DNA from: Micromonospora sp. WMMD1128
Lineage (GTDB): Bacteria; Actinomycetota; Actinomycetes; Mycobacteriales; Micromonosporaceae
Length of the DNA: 64,000 nucleotides
Reading direction: 5' to 3'
NCBI RefSeq assembly: GCF_027497235.1
Contig: NZ_CP114902.1
Span: 6,412,001 to 6,476,000, forward strand
The notes under the pieces are model-generated. The model was not told the origin of the DNA. It worked only from the letters and a program-made list of their open reading frames with translations, and ran no database searches. Within the stretch, counting starts at the first letter, position 1. Each line of letters starts with the position of its first letter. Positions 1-9,396 of the stretch are shown piece after piece. Both the position numbers and the translations under genes were made by a program.

Positions 1-2
1 CC

Positions 3-257
3 CGCACCACCCTGCGCACCATCGCCGCCGCCGAATTCACCGCCGACGACCCCACCATCGCCAGCTCCCCCTACCAGCAGATCCTGGCTGTCCTCGGCGC
101 CGCGCCCACCGGCATGCGAGCCAAGGGCATCTGCCTCGCACTCGGCGTCGAGCCCTCACCGAAACACGTCGAAACGTACGGGCACGTCCTGCCGGCGCGG
201 ACTCGTCAGGCTGCCTCGGCCATCGACCGGGTCCTCGGTGAGGAGGGGTCGGCGTGA
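3..257 (+). pseudogene. Chimeric tail of a mobile-element gene (HTH-like segment joined to tyrosine-integrase C-terminus), cut by window start
   Basis: An open frame enters from the left edge and ends at TGA 255-257. The last 26 or so residues (TYGHVLPARTRQAASAID...) look like the extreme C-terminus of actinobacterial tyrosine integrases, including the YGHVLP motif that carries the nucleophilic Tyr. The residues before it (SSPYQQILAVLGAAP..., GMRAKGICLALGVE) do not look like integrase; they resemble a small winged-helix segment found in other element-borne proteins. The two parts therefore look joined by deletion or recombination, so I treat this as a remnant. It points toward the 3' end of tRNA-Ala 55 bases away, the usual position of an integrase next to its attachment site. 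An intact but unusual protein starting outside the window cannot be excluded. Confidence 0.5.
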
Positions 258-312
258 CGGCTTGGCTGTACGAATGGCTGTACTCGGACCCGAGATCAAC
301 CAGTGAAAGTGC

Positions 313-388
313 TGGTGGAGCCCAGGGGACTCGAACCCCTAACCCCTGCCTTGCAAAGGCAGTGCTCTGCCAGTTGAGCTAGGGCCCC
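313..388 (-). tRNA. tRNA-Ala (anticodon TGC)
   Basis: Read on the minus strand the gene folds as a full cloverleaf: a 7-bp acceptor stem GGGGCCC/GGGCTCC, D-loop AACTGGC, anticodon arm CTGCC-TTTGCAA-GGCAG with anticodon TGC, and T-arm GGGG-TTCGAGT-CCCC. The 3' CCA is encoded (313-315). It lies downstream of gyrA and beside tRNA-Ile, the common actinobacterial arrangement. The integrase remnant lies just beyond its 3' end. Confidence 0.97.
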
Positions 389-397
389 GAGACGGCG

Positions 398-526
398 TCA
401 GCGCAGGTCGGGCGCCGTGGTGGCCTCGTGCCACAGGGCGCGCTCGTCGTTCGACGCCTTGACCTTCTTGGCCACCACGGCGGCCACGCCGACGATGCCG
501 GCCAGGATCAGGAGCTTCTTGAACAT
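398..526 (-). CDS. Small DLW-39 family protein
   Basis: This 42-residue protein begins MFKKLLILAGIVGVAAVVAK and ends TTAPDLR. It has one hydrophobic segment at about residues 4-19, a basic stretch (KKVK) and a polar tail with LW in it, matching the actinobacterial DLW-39 small-protein family, whose function is unknown. It is probably a single-pass or membrane-associated peptide. The ATG at 524-526 has a good ribosome site (GAGGGG) just upstream. It sits between tRNA-Ile and tRNA-Ala on the same strand. Confidence 0.8.
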   Translation of the reverse strand: MFKKLLILAGIVGVAAVVAKKVKASNDERALWHEATTAPDLR

Positions 527-569
527 GGGCTTGACCCCTCGCGCTCGACTGTCGTCGGACGATGTGCGG

Positions 570-643
570 TGGGGCTAGCTGGAATCGAACCAGCGACCTC
601 AGAGTTATCAGCTCTGCGCTCTAACCGACTGAGCTATAGCCCC
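570..643 (-). tRNA. tRNA-Ile (anticodon GAT)
   Basis: The minus strand gives acceptor stem GGGGCTA/TAGCCCC with discriminator A, anticodon arm CAGAG-CTGATAA-CTCTG with anticodon GAT, and T-arm GCTGG-TTCGATT-CCAGC. CCA is not encoded (CCG follows). It is downstream of the gyrBA-DUF3566 cluster, as in many actinobacteria. Confidence 0.97.
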
Positions 644-742
644 GCGTAGCGACGAGCAAGGTTAACCCATCGCTGTCAGCGCCCCCAAATCGGGGGGCCC
701 GTGGCGGAAACCACCCGCGCTGCCACGAACGTACCCGGACGC

Positions 743-784
743 ACGACGCCGGGGCGACCGCTTTACGCGGTGCCCCGGCGTCGT
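743..784 (-). terminator. Hairpin terminator after the gyrB-gyrA-DUF3566 cluster
   Basis: A perfect 13-bp inverted repeat (743-755 with 772-784, ACGACGCCGGGGC) surrounds a 16-base loop. It lies 5 bases past the stop codon of the DUF3566 gene. There is no strong U-tract, as is usual in high-GC actinobacteria. Confidence 0.75.
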
Positions 785-789
785 CGGAA

Positions 790-1704
790 TCAGTCCCGCT
801 CGGCGAGCGTCAGCTCGATCCCGCCGACCAGGTCGGCGCAGACGTTGTAGACGAACGCGCTCAAGGTGGCAAGCGCCGTGAACAGCACTACGTTGACCAA
901 GCCGACCAGCGCGGACGTCATGATCACGCCCTTCGCGGTGACGCGGAAGCCACCGCCGCCCGAGCCACCGCCGGCGTTCACCAGGTCGGTCAGGCTGTCG
1001 TTGACGCTCTTGAACACGCCCATCGCGTCGAGCGCGAGGTAGAGCACCGACGTGGCCACGACCACCACGATGAAGAGCACCACCGAGACCGCGAACGCGA
1101 ACTTCATCACGGACCACGGGTCGATGCGCTTCAGGTTCAGCCGGGCCCGGCGCGGTCCGCGCGACGCGGCCGAGCCGACCGAGGTACGCGCGGCGCGTAC
1201 CGCCTCACCCACGCGCGCGGCGCCGACCGCCGCCGCGCCGCTGATGCCCGGCGGCAGGCCCCCGCCGTTCGCGGGACGACCCGGGTTGGCGCCGGACGGG
1301 CCGGCGGCCTCGGGCGTCGCCTTCGGCGCGGTGCCCAGGCCGGCCCCGATGCGGGGCTGCATGCCGGTCGTGCCGGTGGACGGCCGGGCGGCGGCCGTCG
1401 CCTTGGTCGGCGGTGTGCTCGTGGCGGGCTTCGCCGCGGCCGGAGCCGCGAAGCCGTCGGCCGACGTCGGCGCGTCGACCTTGGTCTCGGTCGACTCACG
1501 GGATCCCGAGTCGTCGCCGGGCTTGTCGGGCGGCGGGGCCATGCCGGGGGCCCGAGTGAACTTCGGGGCAGGCGCGTCGGCGGGAACCGTGGCCCGACCC
1601 ACGGCGGCGCGCCCGGTCGCTGGTGTGCCGCCCTGCGCGGCCTCCTCCTCGACCGGGGTGGCCGAGGTCCCCTTGTTCCCCGACTTCGCCTGTGTCTCCG
1701 TCAT
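790..1704 (-). CDS. DUF3566 domain membrane protein downstream of gyrA
   Basis: The predicted protein has 304 residues. The first 180 or so are a Pro/Ala/Gly/Thr-rich, probably disordered cytoplasmic region. The C-terminal 120 residues form the DUF3566 domain, with a conserved entry LKRIDPWSVMKFAF, a first membrane helix (SVVLFIVVVVATSVLYLAL) and a second near the end (ALVGLVNVVLFTALATLSAF). A glycine-rich loop lies between them. The family is found almost always directly downstream of gyrA (Rv0007 in M. tuberculosis); its function is not established. I chose the ATG at 1704, three bases after the gyrA stop codon; an in-frame TTG at 1707 is adjacent. The close spacing suggests co-transcription with gyrA. 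Confidence 0.9.
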   Translation of the reverse strand: MTETQAKSGNKGTSATPVEEEAAQGGTPATGRAAVGRATVPADAPAPKFTRAPGMAPPPDKPGDDSGSRESTETKVDAPTSADGFAAPAAAKPATSTPPTKATAAARPSTGTTGMQPRIGAGLGTAPKATPEAAGPSGANPGRPANGGGLPPGISGAAAVGAARVGEAVRAARTSVGSAASRGPRRARLNLKRIDPWSVMKFAFAVSVVLFIVVVVATSVLYLALDAMGVFKSVNDSLTDLVNAGGGSGGGGFRVTAKGVIMTSALVGLVNVVLFTALATLSAFVYNVCADLVGGIELTLAERD

Positions 1705-1707
1705 CAA

Positions 1708-4700
1708 CTAGTCCTGTTCGTCAGGCTCGTCGGCATTGCGAGCAATCGCCACGATAGTCACGCCGTCCGGGAGGTCCATCAGCTTGACCCCCATTGTGTT
1801 CCGGTCACGCGTACGGCGTACAGGCTTCACCGGAGTCCGGATGACGCCGCCGTTGCTCGTGATGGCGAACAGCTCATCCTCCGGATCGATCACGACCGCG
1901 CCGACCAGACCACCGCGTCGCTCGGTGATCTTCGCAGTCAGCACGCCCTTACCTCCCCGGCCCTGCACCGGGTATTCCTCGATCGGGGTACGTTTCGCGT
2001 ACCCCCCGTTCGTCGCCACCAGCACGTCCAGGCCCTCCCGGACGACCTCGACGGCGAGCAGTTCGTCCTCCCCGCTGAAGCGCATGCCGATCACCCCCGA
2101 GGTGGCCCGGCCCATCGGACGCAGTGCCTCGTCCGTGGCGTTGAAGCGGATCGCCTGCGCATTCTTCGACACCAGCAACAGGTCGTTCTCCGGCGCGACC
2201 AGGACCGCACCGACCAGCTCGTCCTCATCGCGCAGGTTCACCGCGATGATGCCGCCGGAACGGTTGGAGTCGAACTCCTCGAGCCGCGTCTTCTTCACCA
2301 GGCCGTTCTTCGTGGCCAGTACCAGGTAGGGCGCCACCTGGTAGTTCGGGATTTCGATGATCTGCGCGATCTGCTCGTCCGGTTGGAAGGCGAGCAGGTT
2401 GGCCACGTGCTGGCCCTTGGCCACCCTACTGGCCTCGGGAAGCTCGTACGCCTTCGCCCGGTAGACCCGACCCTTGTTCGTGAAGAACAGGATCCAGTCG
2501 TGGGTAGAGCATACGAAGAAGTGGCTCACGATGTCGTCCTGGCGGAGCGTCGCCCCGCTCACGCCCTTGCCGCCACGGCGCTGCGACCGGTAGAGGTCGA
2601 CCTTCGTCCGCTTCGCGTACCCGGTGCGGGTGATGGTGACGACCACGTCCTCGCGGGCGATGAGGTCCTCCATCGAGACCTCGCCGTCGAACGGGATGAT
2701 CTTCGTGCGGCGCTCGTCGCCCCACTTCGCGACGATCTCACCCAGCTCGTCGGAGACGATCTTCCGCTGCCGCTCCGGCTTGGCCAGGATGTCCTTGAGG
2801 TCGGCGATCTCCACCTCGAGCTTGGCCAGGTCGTCCAGGATCCGCTGCCGCTCCAGCGCGGCCAGGCGACGCAGCTGCATGTCCAGGATCGCGGTCGCCT
2901 GGACCTCGTCGATGTCCAGCAGCCGGATCAGACCCTGCCGGGCGTCCTCCACCGTCGGCGAACGCCGGATCAGCGCGATCACCTCGTCCAGCGCGTCGAG
3001 CGCCTTGCTCAGGCCGCGCAGGATGTGCGCCCGCTCCTCCGCCTTCCGCAGCCGGAACGCGGTCCGCCGGCGGATCACCTCGATCTGGTGCTCCACGTAG
3101 TAGCGGATGAACTGCGCCAGGTTGAGCGTGCGCGGCACGCCGTCGACGAGCGCCAGCATGTTGGCGCCGAACGTCTCCTGGAGCTGGGTGTGCTTGTAGA
3201 GGTTGTTCAGCACCACCTTGGCGACCGCGTCGCGCTTGAGCACGAGCACGATCCGCATGCCGGTACGCCCGGAGGACTCGTCCCGGATGTCGGCGATGCC
3301 GCCGAGCTTCCCCTCCTTGATCAGCTCGGCGATCCGCTCGGCCAGGTTGTCCGGGTTGACCTGGTAGGGCAGCTCGCTGACCACGAGCGCCGGCCGACCG
3401 CGCTTGTCCTCCTCCACCTCGACCACCGCGCGCATCCGGATCGAGCCGCGCCCGGTCCGGTACGCGTCCTGGATGGCCTGCTGCCCGACGATCAGGCCGT
3501 GGGTCGGGAAGTCCGGACCCTTGACGATCTCCAGCAGAGCTTCCAGCGTGTTCGCCTCGTCGACGTCCGGGTTCTCCAGGCACCACTGGACCGCCGCGCC
3601 GATCTCCCGCAGGTTGTGCGGTGGGATCTTGGTGGCCATGCCGACCGCGATGCCCTCGGAGCCGTTGATCAGCAGGTTCGGGATCCGCGACGGCAGGATG
3701 GTGGGCTCCTTGGCCCGGCCGTCGTAGTTGTCCTGAAGGTCGACGGTGTCCTCGTCGATGTCCCGCAGCATCTCCATGGCCAGCGGGTCGAGCTTGCACT
3801 CGGTGTTGTGGCTGACGAAACCGTCGGAGACGAAGGAGTGGTCGTCGGTGTCGACCCGGATGCTGTAGACCGGCCGAACCCCGGCGTCGGTGACGTCGGT
3901 CACCTCGGCGTAGTAGAACCGACCGTCGACCAACGGCTCGACCACATCGAGGATCCCCGGCTCGGTGATCCGTGCGGCGATCTCGTCGCGGTCCCGCTCC
4001 CACCGCTCCACCCGGTCGACGTTGTGCCGGCGCAGCCAGTCGCGCTCGGTCCAGCGCGTCGCGCCGTGCTCCCGGATGAAGTCACCGACGAACGGCACCA
4101 TGTCGCCGGAGAGCGCGGTGCTGCTCGCCGGCACCTGGGCCAGCTCCGACTCCAGCTTGGTCTGCTTACGATCAAGGAAGCCGACGTGGGCGGCGAAGAT
4201 GCGCGCGTCCCGGCGGTTTGTCACGACGACCTTGATCTCGCCGTCGTCGTACCGGCACTGCTTGCTGACGACGCCGAACTCCAACAGGAGCTGCTGCACC
4301 TCGCGGGCCAGGCGCTCACTGCGGGTGGAGTACGAGATCTGGATGGTGTTGCGCGGCAGCAACGACGAGGAGCCGTCGCCCTCGAACAGCGCCTGGAGGA
4401 AGGCTCGTTTCACCGCGGCCGGCCCGCGCCACACGAACTCCGGCACGAACTTGGCGGCGCTGCGCGCACCCACCATCTCGCCCAGCACGCTCGCCCGCAG
4501 TGCGGAGAGGTTCTGCACGTCGAGTTCATACAGCGTGCTGCCAGAGGCGATGACCCGCTCGGCGACATACCGGGGACCGCCGACCGCGAGGTCGTAGGCG
4601 GCGAGGACCCGGACGAAGAACTCCCGGTCCACGTTGTTGAAGCCGGCTCGATCCTCGGAGACCCAGCCTTCGGACACGAACGCGCCAGCCAGCACGGCCG

Positions 4701-5487
4701 CCTCGACGTGCTCCAGCATCGGGTAGCCGATCTCGTCCGGCACGCTGCGCTGGAGGACCACCCGGTCACCGGGAGAGACCTCGGCGAGCAGCTTCCAGAG
4801 CAGGGTCGGCACGCTGGCCACGTTCACCAGGCAGAGCACCGGGTGGTTGTGGGTGCCGGTCAGCTCGTACCCCTCGCGGGTGCGCAGCCGCAGCGTGGGG
4901 TGCTCGCCGGAGTGGAAGAACTTGCTGGCGCGGACCAGGTCGCCGTTGCGGTCGCGGACCTTGAGATCGACGTCGGTCTCGCTGCTCGGCGCCGCGTCCA
5001 GCACGACATCGCCGATCCGGACGCTACCGTTAAAGGTGCGAATACGGACATCTGCCGTAATGCAGTATCTCATGGCCGCAGCCGGATCGTTTCCGGGCGA
5101 GCCGAAGTTGCCGTTGCCGTCGACCAGCGGGTAGCGCAGCGCCCAGGACTGCGCCATCCGGACCAGCGCGTCGTAGATGGCCGAGTCGCCGTGCGGGTGG
5201 AACTGGCCCATCACGTCGCCGACGACCCGGGAGCACTTCACGTAGCCGCGGTCCGGCCGGTAGCCGGAGTCGAACATGGCGTAGAGGATCTTGCGGTGGA
5301 CCGGCTTGAGCCCGTCCCGCACGTCCGGCAGGGCCCGCCCGACGATGACGCTCATCGCGTAGTCGAGGTACGAGCGCTGCATCTCGACCTCGAGGCCGAC
5401 CGGCTCGATACGGTCGTGCTGGACGACCGCGGCGAGTGTCTCCGGCGTCTCCGGCTCGTTCGGGGTGGACTCGGGAGTATCCGTCAC
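1708..5487 (-). CDS. gyrA: DNA gyrase subunit A precursor with intein
   Basis: This is the breakage-rejoining subunit of type II topoisomerase, working with GyrB to introduce negative supercoils. The precursor has 1259 residues: N-extein 1-141, intein 142-561, C-extein 562-1259, leaving an 839-residue mature GyrA of usual length. The catalytic Tyr is residue 141 (AAAMRY), the last before the intein, so the enzyme is inactive until splicing. The quinolone region reads [11 protein letters not shown], with Ser102 at the position of E. coli Ser83. The GyrA box QRRGGKG is present in the C-terminal beta-pinwheel. The start is GTG at 5487 with AAGGG upstream. Several DnaA boxes lie in the gap between gyrB and gyrA. 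Confidence 0.98.
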   Translation of the reverse strand: MTDTPESTPNEPETPETLAAVVQHDRIEPVGLEVEMQRSYLDYAMSVIVGRALPDVRDGLKPVHRKILYAMFDSGYRPDRGYVKCSRVVGDVMGQFHPHGDSAIYDALVRMAQSWALRYPLVDGNGNFGSPGNDPAAAMRYCITADVRIRTFNGSVRIGDVVLDAAPSSETDVDLKVRDRNGDLVRASKFFHSGEHPTLRLRTREGYELTGTHNHPVLCLVNVASVPTLLWKLLAEVSPGDRVVLQRSVPDEIGYPMLEHVEAAVLAGAFVSEGWVSEDRAGFNNVDREFFVRVLAAYDLAVGGPRYVAERVIASGSTLYELDVQNLSALRASVLGEMVGARSAAKFVPEFVWRGPAAVKRAFLQALFEGDGSSSLLPRNTIQISYSTRSERLAREVQQLLLEFGVVSKQCRYDDGEIKVVVTNRRDARIFAAHVGFLDRKQTKLESELAQVPASSTALSGDMVPFVGDFIREHGATRWTERDWLRRHNVDRVERWERDRDEIAARITEPGILDVVEPLVDGRFYYAEVTDVTDAGVRPVYSIRVDTDDHSFVSDGFVSHNTECKLDPLAMEMLRDIDEDTVDLQDNYDGRAKEPTILPSRIPNLLINGSEGIAVGMATKIPPHNLREIGAAVQWCLENPDVDEANTLEALLEIVKGPDFPTHGLIVGQQAIQDAYRTGRGSIRMRAVVEVEEDKRGRPALVVSELPYQVNPDNLAERIAELIKEGKLGGIADIRDESSGRTGMRIVLVLKRDAVAKVVLNNLYKHTQLQETFGANMLALVDGVPRTLNLAQFIRYYVEHQIEVIRRRTAFRLRKAEERAHILRGLSKALDALDEVIALIRRSPTVEDARQGLIRLLDIDEVQATAILDMQLRRLAALERQRILDDLAKLEVEIADLKDILAKPERQRKIVSDELGEIVAKWGDERRTKIIPFDGEVSMEDLIAREDVVVTITRTGYAKRTKVDLYRSQRRGGKGVSGATLRQDDIVSHFFVCSTHDWILFFTNKGRVYRAKAYELPEASRVAKGQHVANLLAFQPDEQIAQIIEIPNYQVAPYLVLATKNGLVKKTRLEEFDSNRSGGIIAVNLRDEDELVGAVLVAPENDLLLVSKNAQAIRFNATDEALRPMGRATSGVIGMRFSGEDELLAVEVVREGLDVLVATNGGYAKRTPIEEYPVQGRGGKGVLTAKITERRGGLVGAVVIDPEDELFAITSNGGVIRTPVKPVRRTRDRNTMGVKLMDLPDGVTIVAIARNADEPDEQD
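3805..5064 (-). mobile_element. GyrA intein, 420 residues, with LAGLIDADG homing endonuclease
   Basis: The intein starts at Cys142 (CITADVRI) and ends VSHN at residue 561, followed by Thr562, the +1 nucleophile. Splicing motifs are complete: N-terminal Cys, block B GTHNHP (211-216) and the C-terminal HN. It also carries both endonuclease helices, [11 protein letters not shown] (265-275) and [10 protein letters not shown] (363-372), with acidic residues intact, so it may still be active. The insertion site beside the catalytic Tyr is the known mycobacterial GyrA site; M. leprae GyrA carries an intein of the same length, whereas M. xenopi has a mini-intein. Codons at its 5' end are A/T-rich (7 of the first 13 end in A or T) and the extein Arg before the Tyr uses the rare codon AGA. 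Confidence 0.95.
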
Positions 5488-5523
5488 TGTTAACCCTTAT
5501 CAGACTCAGAGTCGTGATCTAGC

Positions 5524-5575
5524 TGTGGATAACCGCTGTGGAAAGCGGCCCGACTGTGGATAACTCTGTGGATGG
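5524..5575. promoter_or_regulatory. DnaA-box cluster in the gyrB-gyrA gap
   Basis: Two perfect DnaA boxes (TGTGGATAA at 5524-5532 and 5555-5563) and two near matches (TGTGGAAAG at 5537-5545, TGTGGATGG at 5567-5575) fill the 130-base gap between gyrB and gyrA, all in the same orientation. Four boxes in 52 bases is far above chance. They could let DnaA regulate gyrA or titrate DnaA near the origin. Confidence 0.7.
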
Positions 5576-5617
5576 CCGGGTCGGCCGGTGGATCTCCGGC
5601 CGACCCGGGCACGTCCG

Positions 5618-7564
5618 TCAGATGTCCAGGAACCGCACGTCCTTGGCGTTGCGCTGGATGAACGACCGGCGCGCCTCGACGTCCTCACCCATCAGGACGC
5701 TGAACAACTCGTCCGCGGTGGCGGCGTCGTCGAGCGTGACCTGGCGCAGGGTGCGGGTGGCCGGGTTCATCGTGGTCTCCCACAGCTCGGGGTAGTTCAT
5801 CTCGCCGAGACCCTTGAACCGCTGGATGTCGTCCGGCTTGGCGTTGGCCTTCTTCTGCTGGCGCAGCAAGATCAGCCCGTCCCGTTCCCGGTCCGAGTAG
5901 GCGTACTGGGCGTCGTCGCCCTTCTTGTTCCACTTGATCTTGTAGAGCGGCGGGGCGGCCAGGTAGACGTGACCCAGCTCAACGAGCGGCCGCATGAAGC
6001 GGAACAGCAGGGTGAGCAGCAACGTCTGGATGTGCTGGCCGTCGACGTCGGCGTCGGCCATCAGCACGATCTTGTGGTAACGCAGCTTCTCGATGTCGAA
6101 GTCGTCGTGGATGCCGGTGCCGAGCGCGGTGATCAGCGCCTGCACCTCGTTGTTCTTCAGCACCCGGTCGATCCGGGCCTTTTCCACGTTGAGGATCTTG
6201 CCGCGGATCGGCAGGATCGCCTGGACCCGGGGGTCACGGCCCTGCTTGGCCGAACCGCCGGCCGAGTCGCCCTCGACGATGAAGACCTCGGACTCGCGCG
6301 GGTCGGTGGACTGGCAGTCGGCCAGCTTGCCCGGCATCGAGCCGGACTCCAGCAGCGACTTGCGCCGGGCCAGCTTGCGCGCCTGCTGGGCGGCGATGCG
6401 GGCCCGGGCGGCCTGGGACGCCTTGGTGATGATGGTCTTCGCCTCGGCCGGGTTGCGGTCGAACCAGTCGACGAGCGACTCGTTGCAGACCCGCTGGACG
6501 AAGCCCTTCACCGGGGTGTTGCCCAGCTTGGTCTTGGTCTGCCCCTCGAACTGCGGGTCGGTCAGCTTGACCGAGATGATCGCGGCCAGGCCCTCGCGGA
6601 TGTCCTCCCCGGAGAGCCGCTCGTCGCCCTTGAGCAGCTTGCGCTCCGTGCCGTAGCGGTTGACCACGCTCGTCAACGCGGCCCGGAAGCCCTCCTCGTG
6701 GGTGCCGCCCTCGTGGGTGTTGATGTTGTTGGCGAAGGTGTAGACCGACTCGCCGTACGACTCGTTCCACTGCATGGCGATCTCGGCCGACATGCCGGTC
6801 TCCTCGGCGCCGAACTCGACCACCGTCTTGTGGATCGGGCTCTTCGAGGCGTTGAGGTGCCGGACGAAGTCGGCGATGCCGCCGTCGTAGTGGAAGGTGA
6901 CCTCGCGGAGCTTGCCGTCCTCGTCCTCCGCCACCCGCTCGTCCAGCAGGTGAATGGTGAGGCCACGGGTGAGGAAGGCCATCTCCTGGAGACGCCGGTA
7001 GATCGTGTGGAGATCGAAGTCGACGGTCTCGAAGACGTCCGGGTCGGGCCAGAAGGAGACCGCGGAACCGGTCCGGTCGGTCGGCTCGCCCTTCTCCAAC
7101 GGGGTCGGCTTGGAGTGGTCGTAGCGCTGCCGCCAGACGAAGCCGTCCTTGTGGATCTCCACGGCCATCCGGGTGGAGAGCGCGTTGACCACGGAGACGC
7201 CGACGCCGTGCAGGCCGCCGGAGACCGCGTACGCCTTGCCGTCGAACTTGCCGCCCGCGTGCAGCACGGTCAGCGCGACCTCGACACCCGGCTTCTTCAG
7301 CTTGGGGTGCAGGTCGACCGGGAAGCCACGGCCGTTGTCGGTGACCCGGACGCCCCCGTCGGCGAGCAGGACCACGTCGATGGTGTCGCAGTAGCCGGCC
7401 ATCGCCTCGTCCACCGCGTTGTCGACGACCTCCCACACCAGGTGGTGCAGGCCGCGCTCGCCGGTGGACCCGATGTACATACCGGGCCGCTTCCGGACCG
7501 CTTCCAGGCCCTCGAGCACGGTGATGGACTCGGCACCGTACTTCTTGTTGTCCTCCGCTGCCAC
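5618..7564 (-). CDS. gyrB: DNA gyrase subunit B
   Basis: This is the ATPase subunit of DNA gyrase, 648 residues from the GTG at 7564 (the protein then begins [19 protein letters not shown], the family norm). The frame is open 58 codons further upstream, but that extension is Arg-rich and unlike GyrB. GHKL ATPase features include [15 protein letters not shown] and the [14 protein letters not shown] loop. The TOPRIM domain has [14 protein letters not shown] near residue 430 and the metal-binding DADVDGQHI. The C-terminus ends KDVRFLDI as in other actinobacterial GyrB. gyrA follows 130 bases downstream on the same strand, with DnaA boxes in the gap. Confidence 0.97.
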   Translation of the reverse strand: MAAEDNKKYGAESITVLEGLEAVRKRPGMYIGSTGERGLHHLVWEVVDNAVDEAMAGYCDTIDVVLLADGGVRVTDNGRGFPVDLHPKLKKPGVEVALTVLHAGGKFDGKAYAVSGGLHGVGVSVVNALSTRMAVEIHKDGFVWRQRYDHSKPTPLEKGEPTDRTGSAVSFWPDPDVFETVDFDLHTIYRRLQEMAFLTRGLTIHLLDERVAEDEDGKLREVTFHYDGGIADFVRHLNASKSPIHKTVVEFGAEETGMSAEIAMQWNESYGESVYTFANNINTHEGGTHEEGFRAALTSVVNRYGTERKLLKGDERLSGEDIREGLAAIISVKLTDPQFEGQTKTKLGNTPVKGFVQRVCNESLVDWFDRNPAEAKTIITKASQAARARIAAQQARKLARRKSLLESGSMPGKLADCQSTDPRESEVFIVEGDSAGGSAKQGRDPRVQAILPIRGKILNVEKARIDRVLKNNEVQALITALGTGIHDDFDIEKLRYHKIVLMADADVDGQHIQTLLLTLLFRFMRPLVELGHVYLAAPPLYKIKWNKKGDDAQYAYSDRERDGLILLRQQKKANAKPDDIQRFKGLGEMNYPELWETTMNPATRTLRQVTLDDAATADELFSVLMGEDVEARRSFIQRNAKDVRFLDI

Positions 7565-8112
7565 GCTCGGCCACTTTCTCGCGCCGACCGCGCGTGGGCG
7601 CGGGGGCGCGGGTTCGGCGGACAGGACACGACGTCGGCGCACGCAGGCCGCCCCCGGGATCGCCAGGTCACGGATCGTGTACGCCAGGCGCCGCGGTTGC
7701 CCGCGGATCGCGATCGGCTCGGACCCGATGCGGGACAATGATCAAGGGCCCTGGGGGCCCGTGTCCGTCGCTCCGTGCCGGGTCTTTCGTCTCGTCTCCA
7801 ATCTTACTGTGCGCAGCCGACCAAACCGCCACTCGGCACCCCCTGAAGGCGGCTGAGAATGCCGTAGCCGGACGAATATCGCTGCCCGCGACTCCCCCTA
7901 CACGCCAACGACACCGTGCCGCGCCACCGGCCCGCGTGAGCGGTGGGCGCCTCCGGGCTCGATCACCGGCGTCCGGCCGCCCGGGGGTCGCGGTGGAACC
8001 CGACGTGCCGTACCTTTTGGCGGCGCCGCCGTTGCGGTCTTGATCTTTCGCGCCCACAACGGGGACCATCGCCGGGGAAGTCCGACAATCGCTTGGTGAG
8101 AGGTGACACCAG
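7565..8112. promoter_or_regulatory. Divergent intergenic region between gyrB and the gene at 8113
   Basis: These 548 bases contain no convincing gene. They must hold the gyrBA promoter (minus strand) and the promoter of the rightward gene at 8113. A possible minus-strand -10 hexamer TAAGAT lies at 7801-7806, with no good -35 at the right distance. GC-rich palindromic blocks lie at about 7746-7761. Supercoiling-sensitive control is plausible for gyrase genes but is not visible here. Confidence 0.4.
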
Positions 8113-8685
8113 ATGGGGCTGGACAACGTCGCGGTGCACTGGCCGCGGACCGGCCGCTTCTACGATCCGGTCGCACCGGCCGAGTTCGTGGACTTCGGCG
8201 ACATCGTGGACGTACCACGCATCTCGGCGCCGACCGCCGCGCTGGCCGAGCTGATCGCGAAGACCGGCACGGTGCGGGCCACCGCGTACACGGAACTGGT
8301 CGACCTGATCCTCGGGCTGGAAAATGTGCTCTACGCCACGGAGAACGCGGCCGAGGACGAAGATCCGGTGATCGACCCGGACGGCTGCTCGTGGATCGCC
8401 GAGGGGGTGGAGAAGTTCATCGCCCGGCACCGGCCGCACGGCGAGGCCGTGACGTTCGAGTCGGTGAGTGAGGTCCTGCGCGCGCTCCTCGGCGACGGCC
8501 GGCTGGCCGAACAGCAGCTCCGCTGGCTCGACAGCCGGCTGGACAAGCTGCGGGACGAGAACGGCGATCCGCCGCAGTGGAACTTCACCTGCGCCGAGCT
8601 GAGCGTGCTCGCCGCGTTCTACCGGCGTTGCGCCGAGCGCGGCTTCGCCGTCTACGCCGACGTGGAGCCGACCCGCCACGTCTGA
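8113..8685 (+). CDS. Hypothetical protein, 190 residues
   Basis: I do not recognise a family. The protein begins MGLDNVAVHWPRTGRFYDPV and has no signal peptide or membrane segment. It is acidic and probably soluble, with mostly helical stretches (AALAELIAKTG, YTELVDLILGLENVLYATENAAED, LRWLDSRLDKLRDENG). A CSWIAEGVEKFIARH segment and the conserved-looking QWNFTCAELSVLAAFYRRC near the end could be structural. The ATG has a strong ribosome site (GAGAGGTGA). Codon use matches the neighbours. It stands alone between the divergent gyrBA and convergent DUF721 genes. Its last codons overlap the first unit of a short tandem repeat. Confidence 0.7.
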   Translation: MGLDNVAVHWPRTGRFYDPVAPAEFVDFGDIVDVPRISAPTAALAELIAKTGTVRATAYTELVDLILGLENVLYATENAAEDEDPVIDPDGCSWIAEGVEKFIARHRPHGEAVTFESVSEVLRALLGDGRLAEQQLRWLDSRLDKLRDENGDPPQWNFTCAELSVLAAFYRRCAERGFAVYADVEPTRHV

Positions 8686-8738
8686 GCCGACCCGCCACGT
8701 CAGGCGACCCGCCACGTCAGGCGCCGACCCGCCACGTC
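8668..8738. repeat. Four imperfect copies of a 14-base unit (CGACCCGCCACGTC)
   Basis: The unit CGACCCGCCACGTC occurs four times in about 70 bases, separated by 3-8 bases. The first copy encodes the C-terminal residues of the gene ending at 8685; the others fill the gap before the convergent DUF721 gene. It looks like local duplication by slippage. I see no hairpin that would make it a terminator. Confidence 0.65.
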
Positions 8739-8751
8739 TGGGCGGCCACGC

Positions 8752-9396
8752 TCACCCGTAGGTGTCGCGCGGGCCACGGCCGCGCACCCGGCGCGGACCG
8801 CGCGACCACGACGGCGCGGCCGGGCCGTGGATGTGCAGCTTGCGCACCACGTTGTGGCCGACCTCGCTGGCGATCTGCTTGAGCAGCGAGCCGGCCAGCA
8901 GCCGCAACTGGGTGGCCCAGGCGGTCGAGCGGGCCTCGACGGTCAGCTCGCCGTTCTCCAGCTTGACCGGGCGGCTGTGCTGCGCGACGTCCGGCCCGAC
9001 CACCTTCTCCCAGGCGCCGAAGACGGTCGCCTCGGCGGCCGGCTGCTGCCAGCCACGCGCCTTGACCAGCTTGTCGAGCACCGCGCCGAGCGGCTGCGGG
9101 TCGCGAGGGTCCGGGCCGGCCCCGGAGTAGCCGCGCAGCCGCTTCTCGCCGTCACCGCGGACCGCGGAGCGCCGTCGCGGGCCGGCCGCGGCCTGGCGCC
9201 GGGCCTTCGCCGCGTCCAGCACCGCCCGGGCCAGCTCCGGCCCGGCCGGGCCTTCCGCCACGCCTGGCTCGCCGTCCGCCGGCTTTCCGGGGGTACGCGC
9301 GGCGGGCGCGCCCCGGTCGGCCCGTGCGGTCGGTCCGCCGTCGCGTCCCGGGCCCAGCCGTGCGGGCGGGAGCCGCACCTCCTCGTCATCCGGCAC
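8752..9396 (-). CDS. DUF721 (DciA-like) protein
   Basis: The protein has 214 residues. The first 110 are Pro/Ala/Arg-rich and probably disordered. The C-terminal half is the DUF721 domain: [54 protein letters not shown], and KLHIHGP. DUF721 includes DciA, the ancestral loader or operator of DnaB helicase in bacteria lacking DnaC, which fits this origin-proximal place; the role here is inferred. The start is GTG at 9396, overlapping the end of recF by 11 bases, with GAGGGG upstream, so translation is probably coupled. Rv0004 is the equivalent in M. tuberculosis. Confidence 0.88.
   Translation of the reverse strand: MPDDEEVRLPPARLGPGRDGGPTARADRGAPAARTPGKPADGEPGVAEGPAGPELARAVLDAAKARRQAAAGPRRRSAVRGDGEKRLRGYSGAGPDPRDPQPLGAVLDKLVKARGWQQPAAEATVFGAWEKVVGPDVAQHSRPVKLENGELTVEARSTAWATQLRLLAGSLLKQIASEVGHNVVRKLHIHGPAAPSWSRGPRRVRGRGPRDTYG

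Noticed and set aside
2383..5493. Open frame of 1036 codons on the plus strand, antisense to gyrA
   Set aside because: High-GC antisense shadow. The minus strand encodes a full GyrA with intein; the plus-strand product is His/Val/Leu/Arg-rich and matches nothing.
5465..5500. Possible gyrA start at an upstream codon
   Set aside because: The GTG at 5487 has AAGGG at the proper distance, and no better in-frame start lies upstream before the DnaA boxes.
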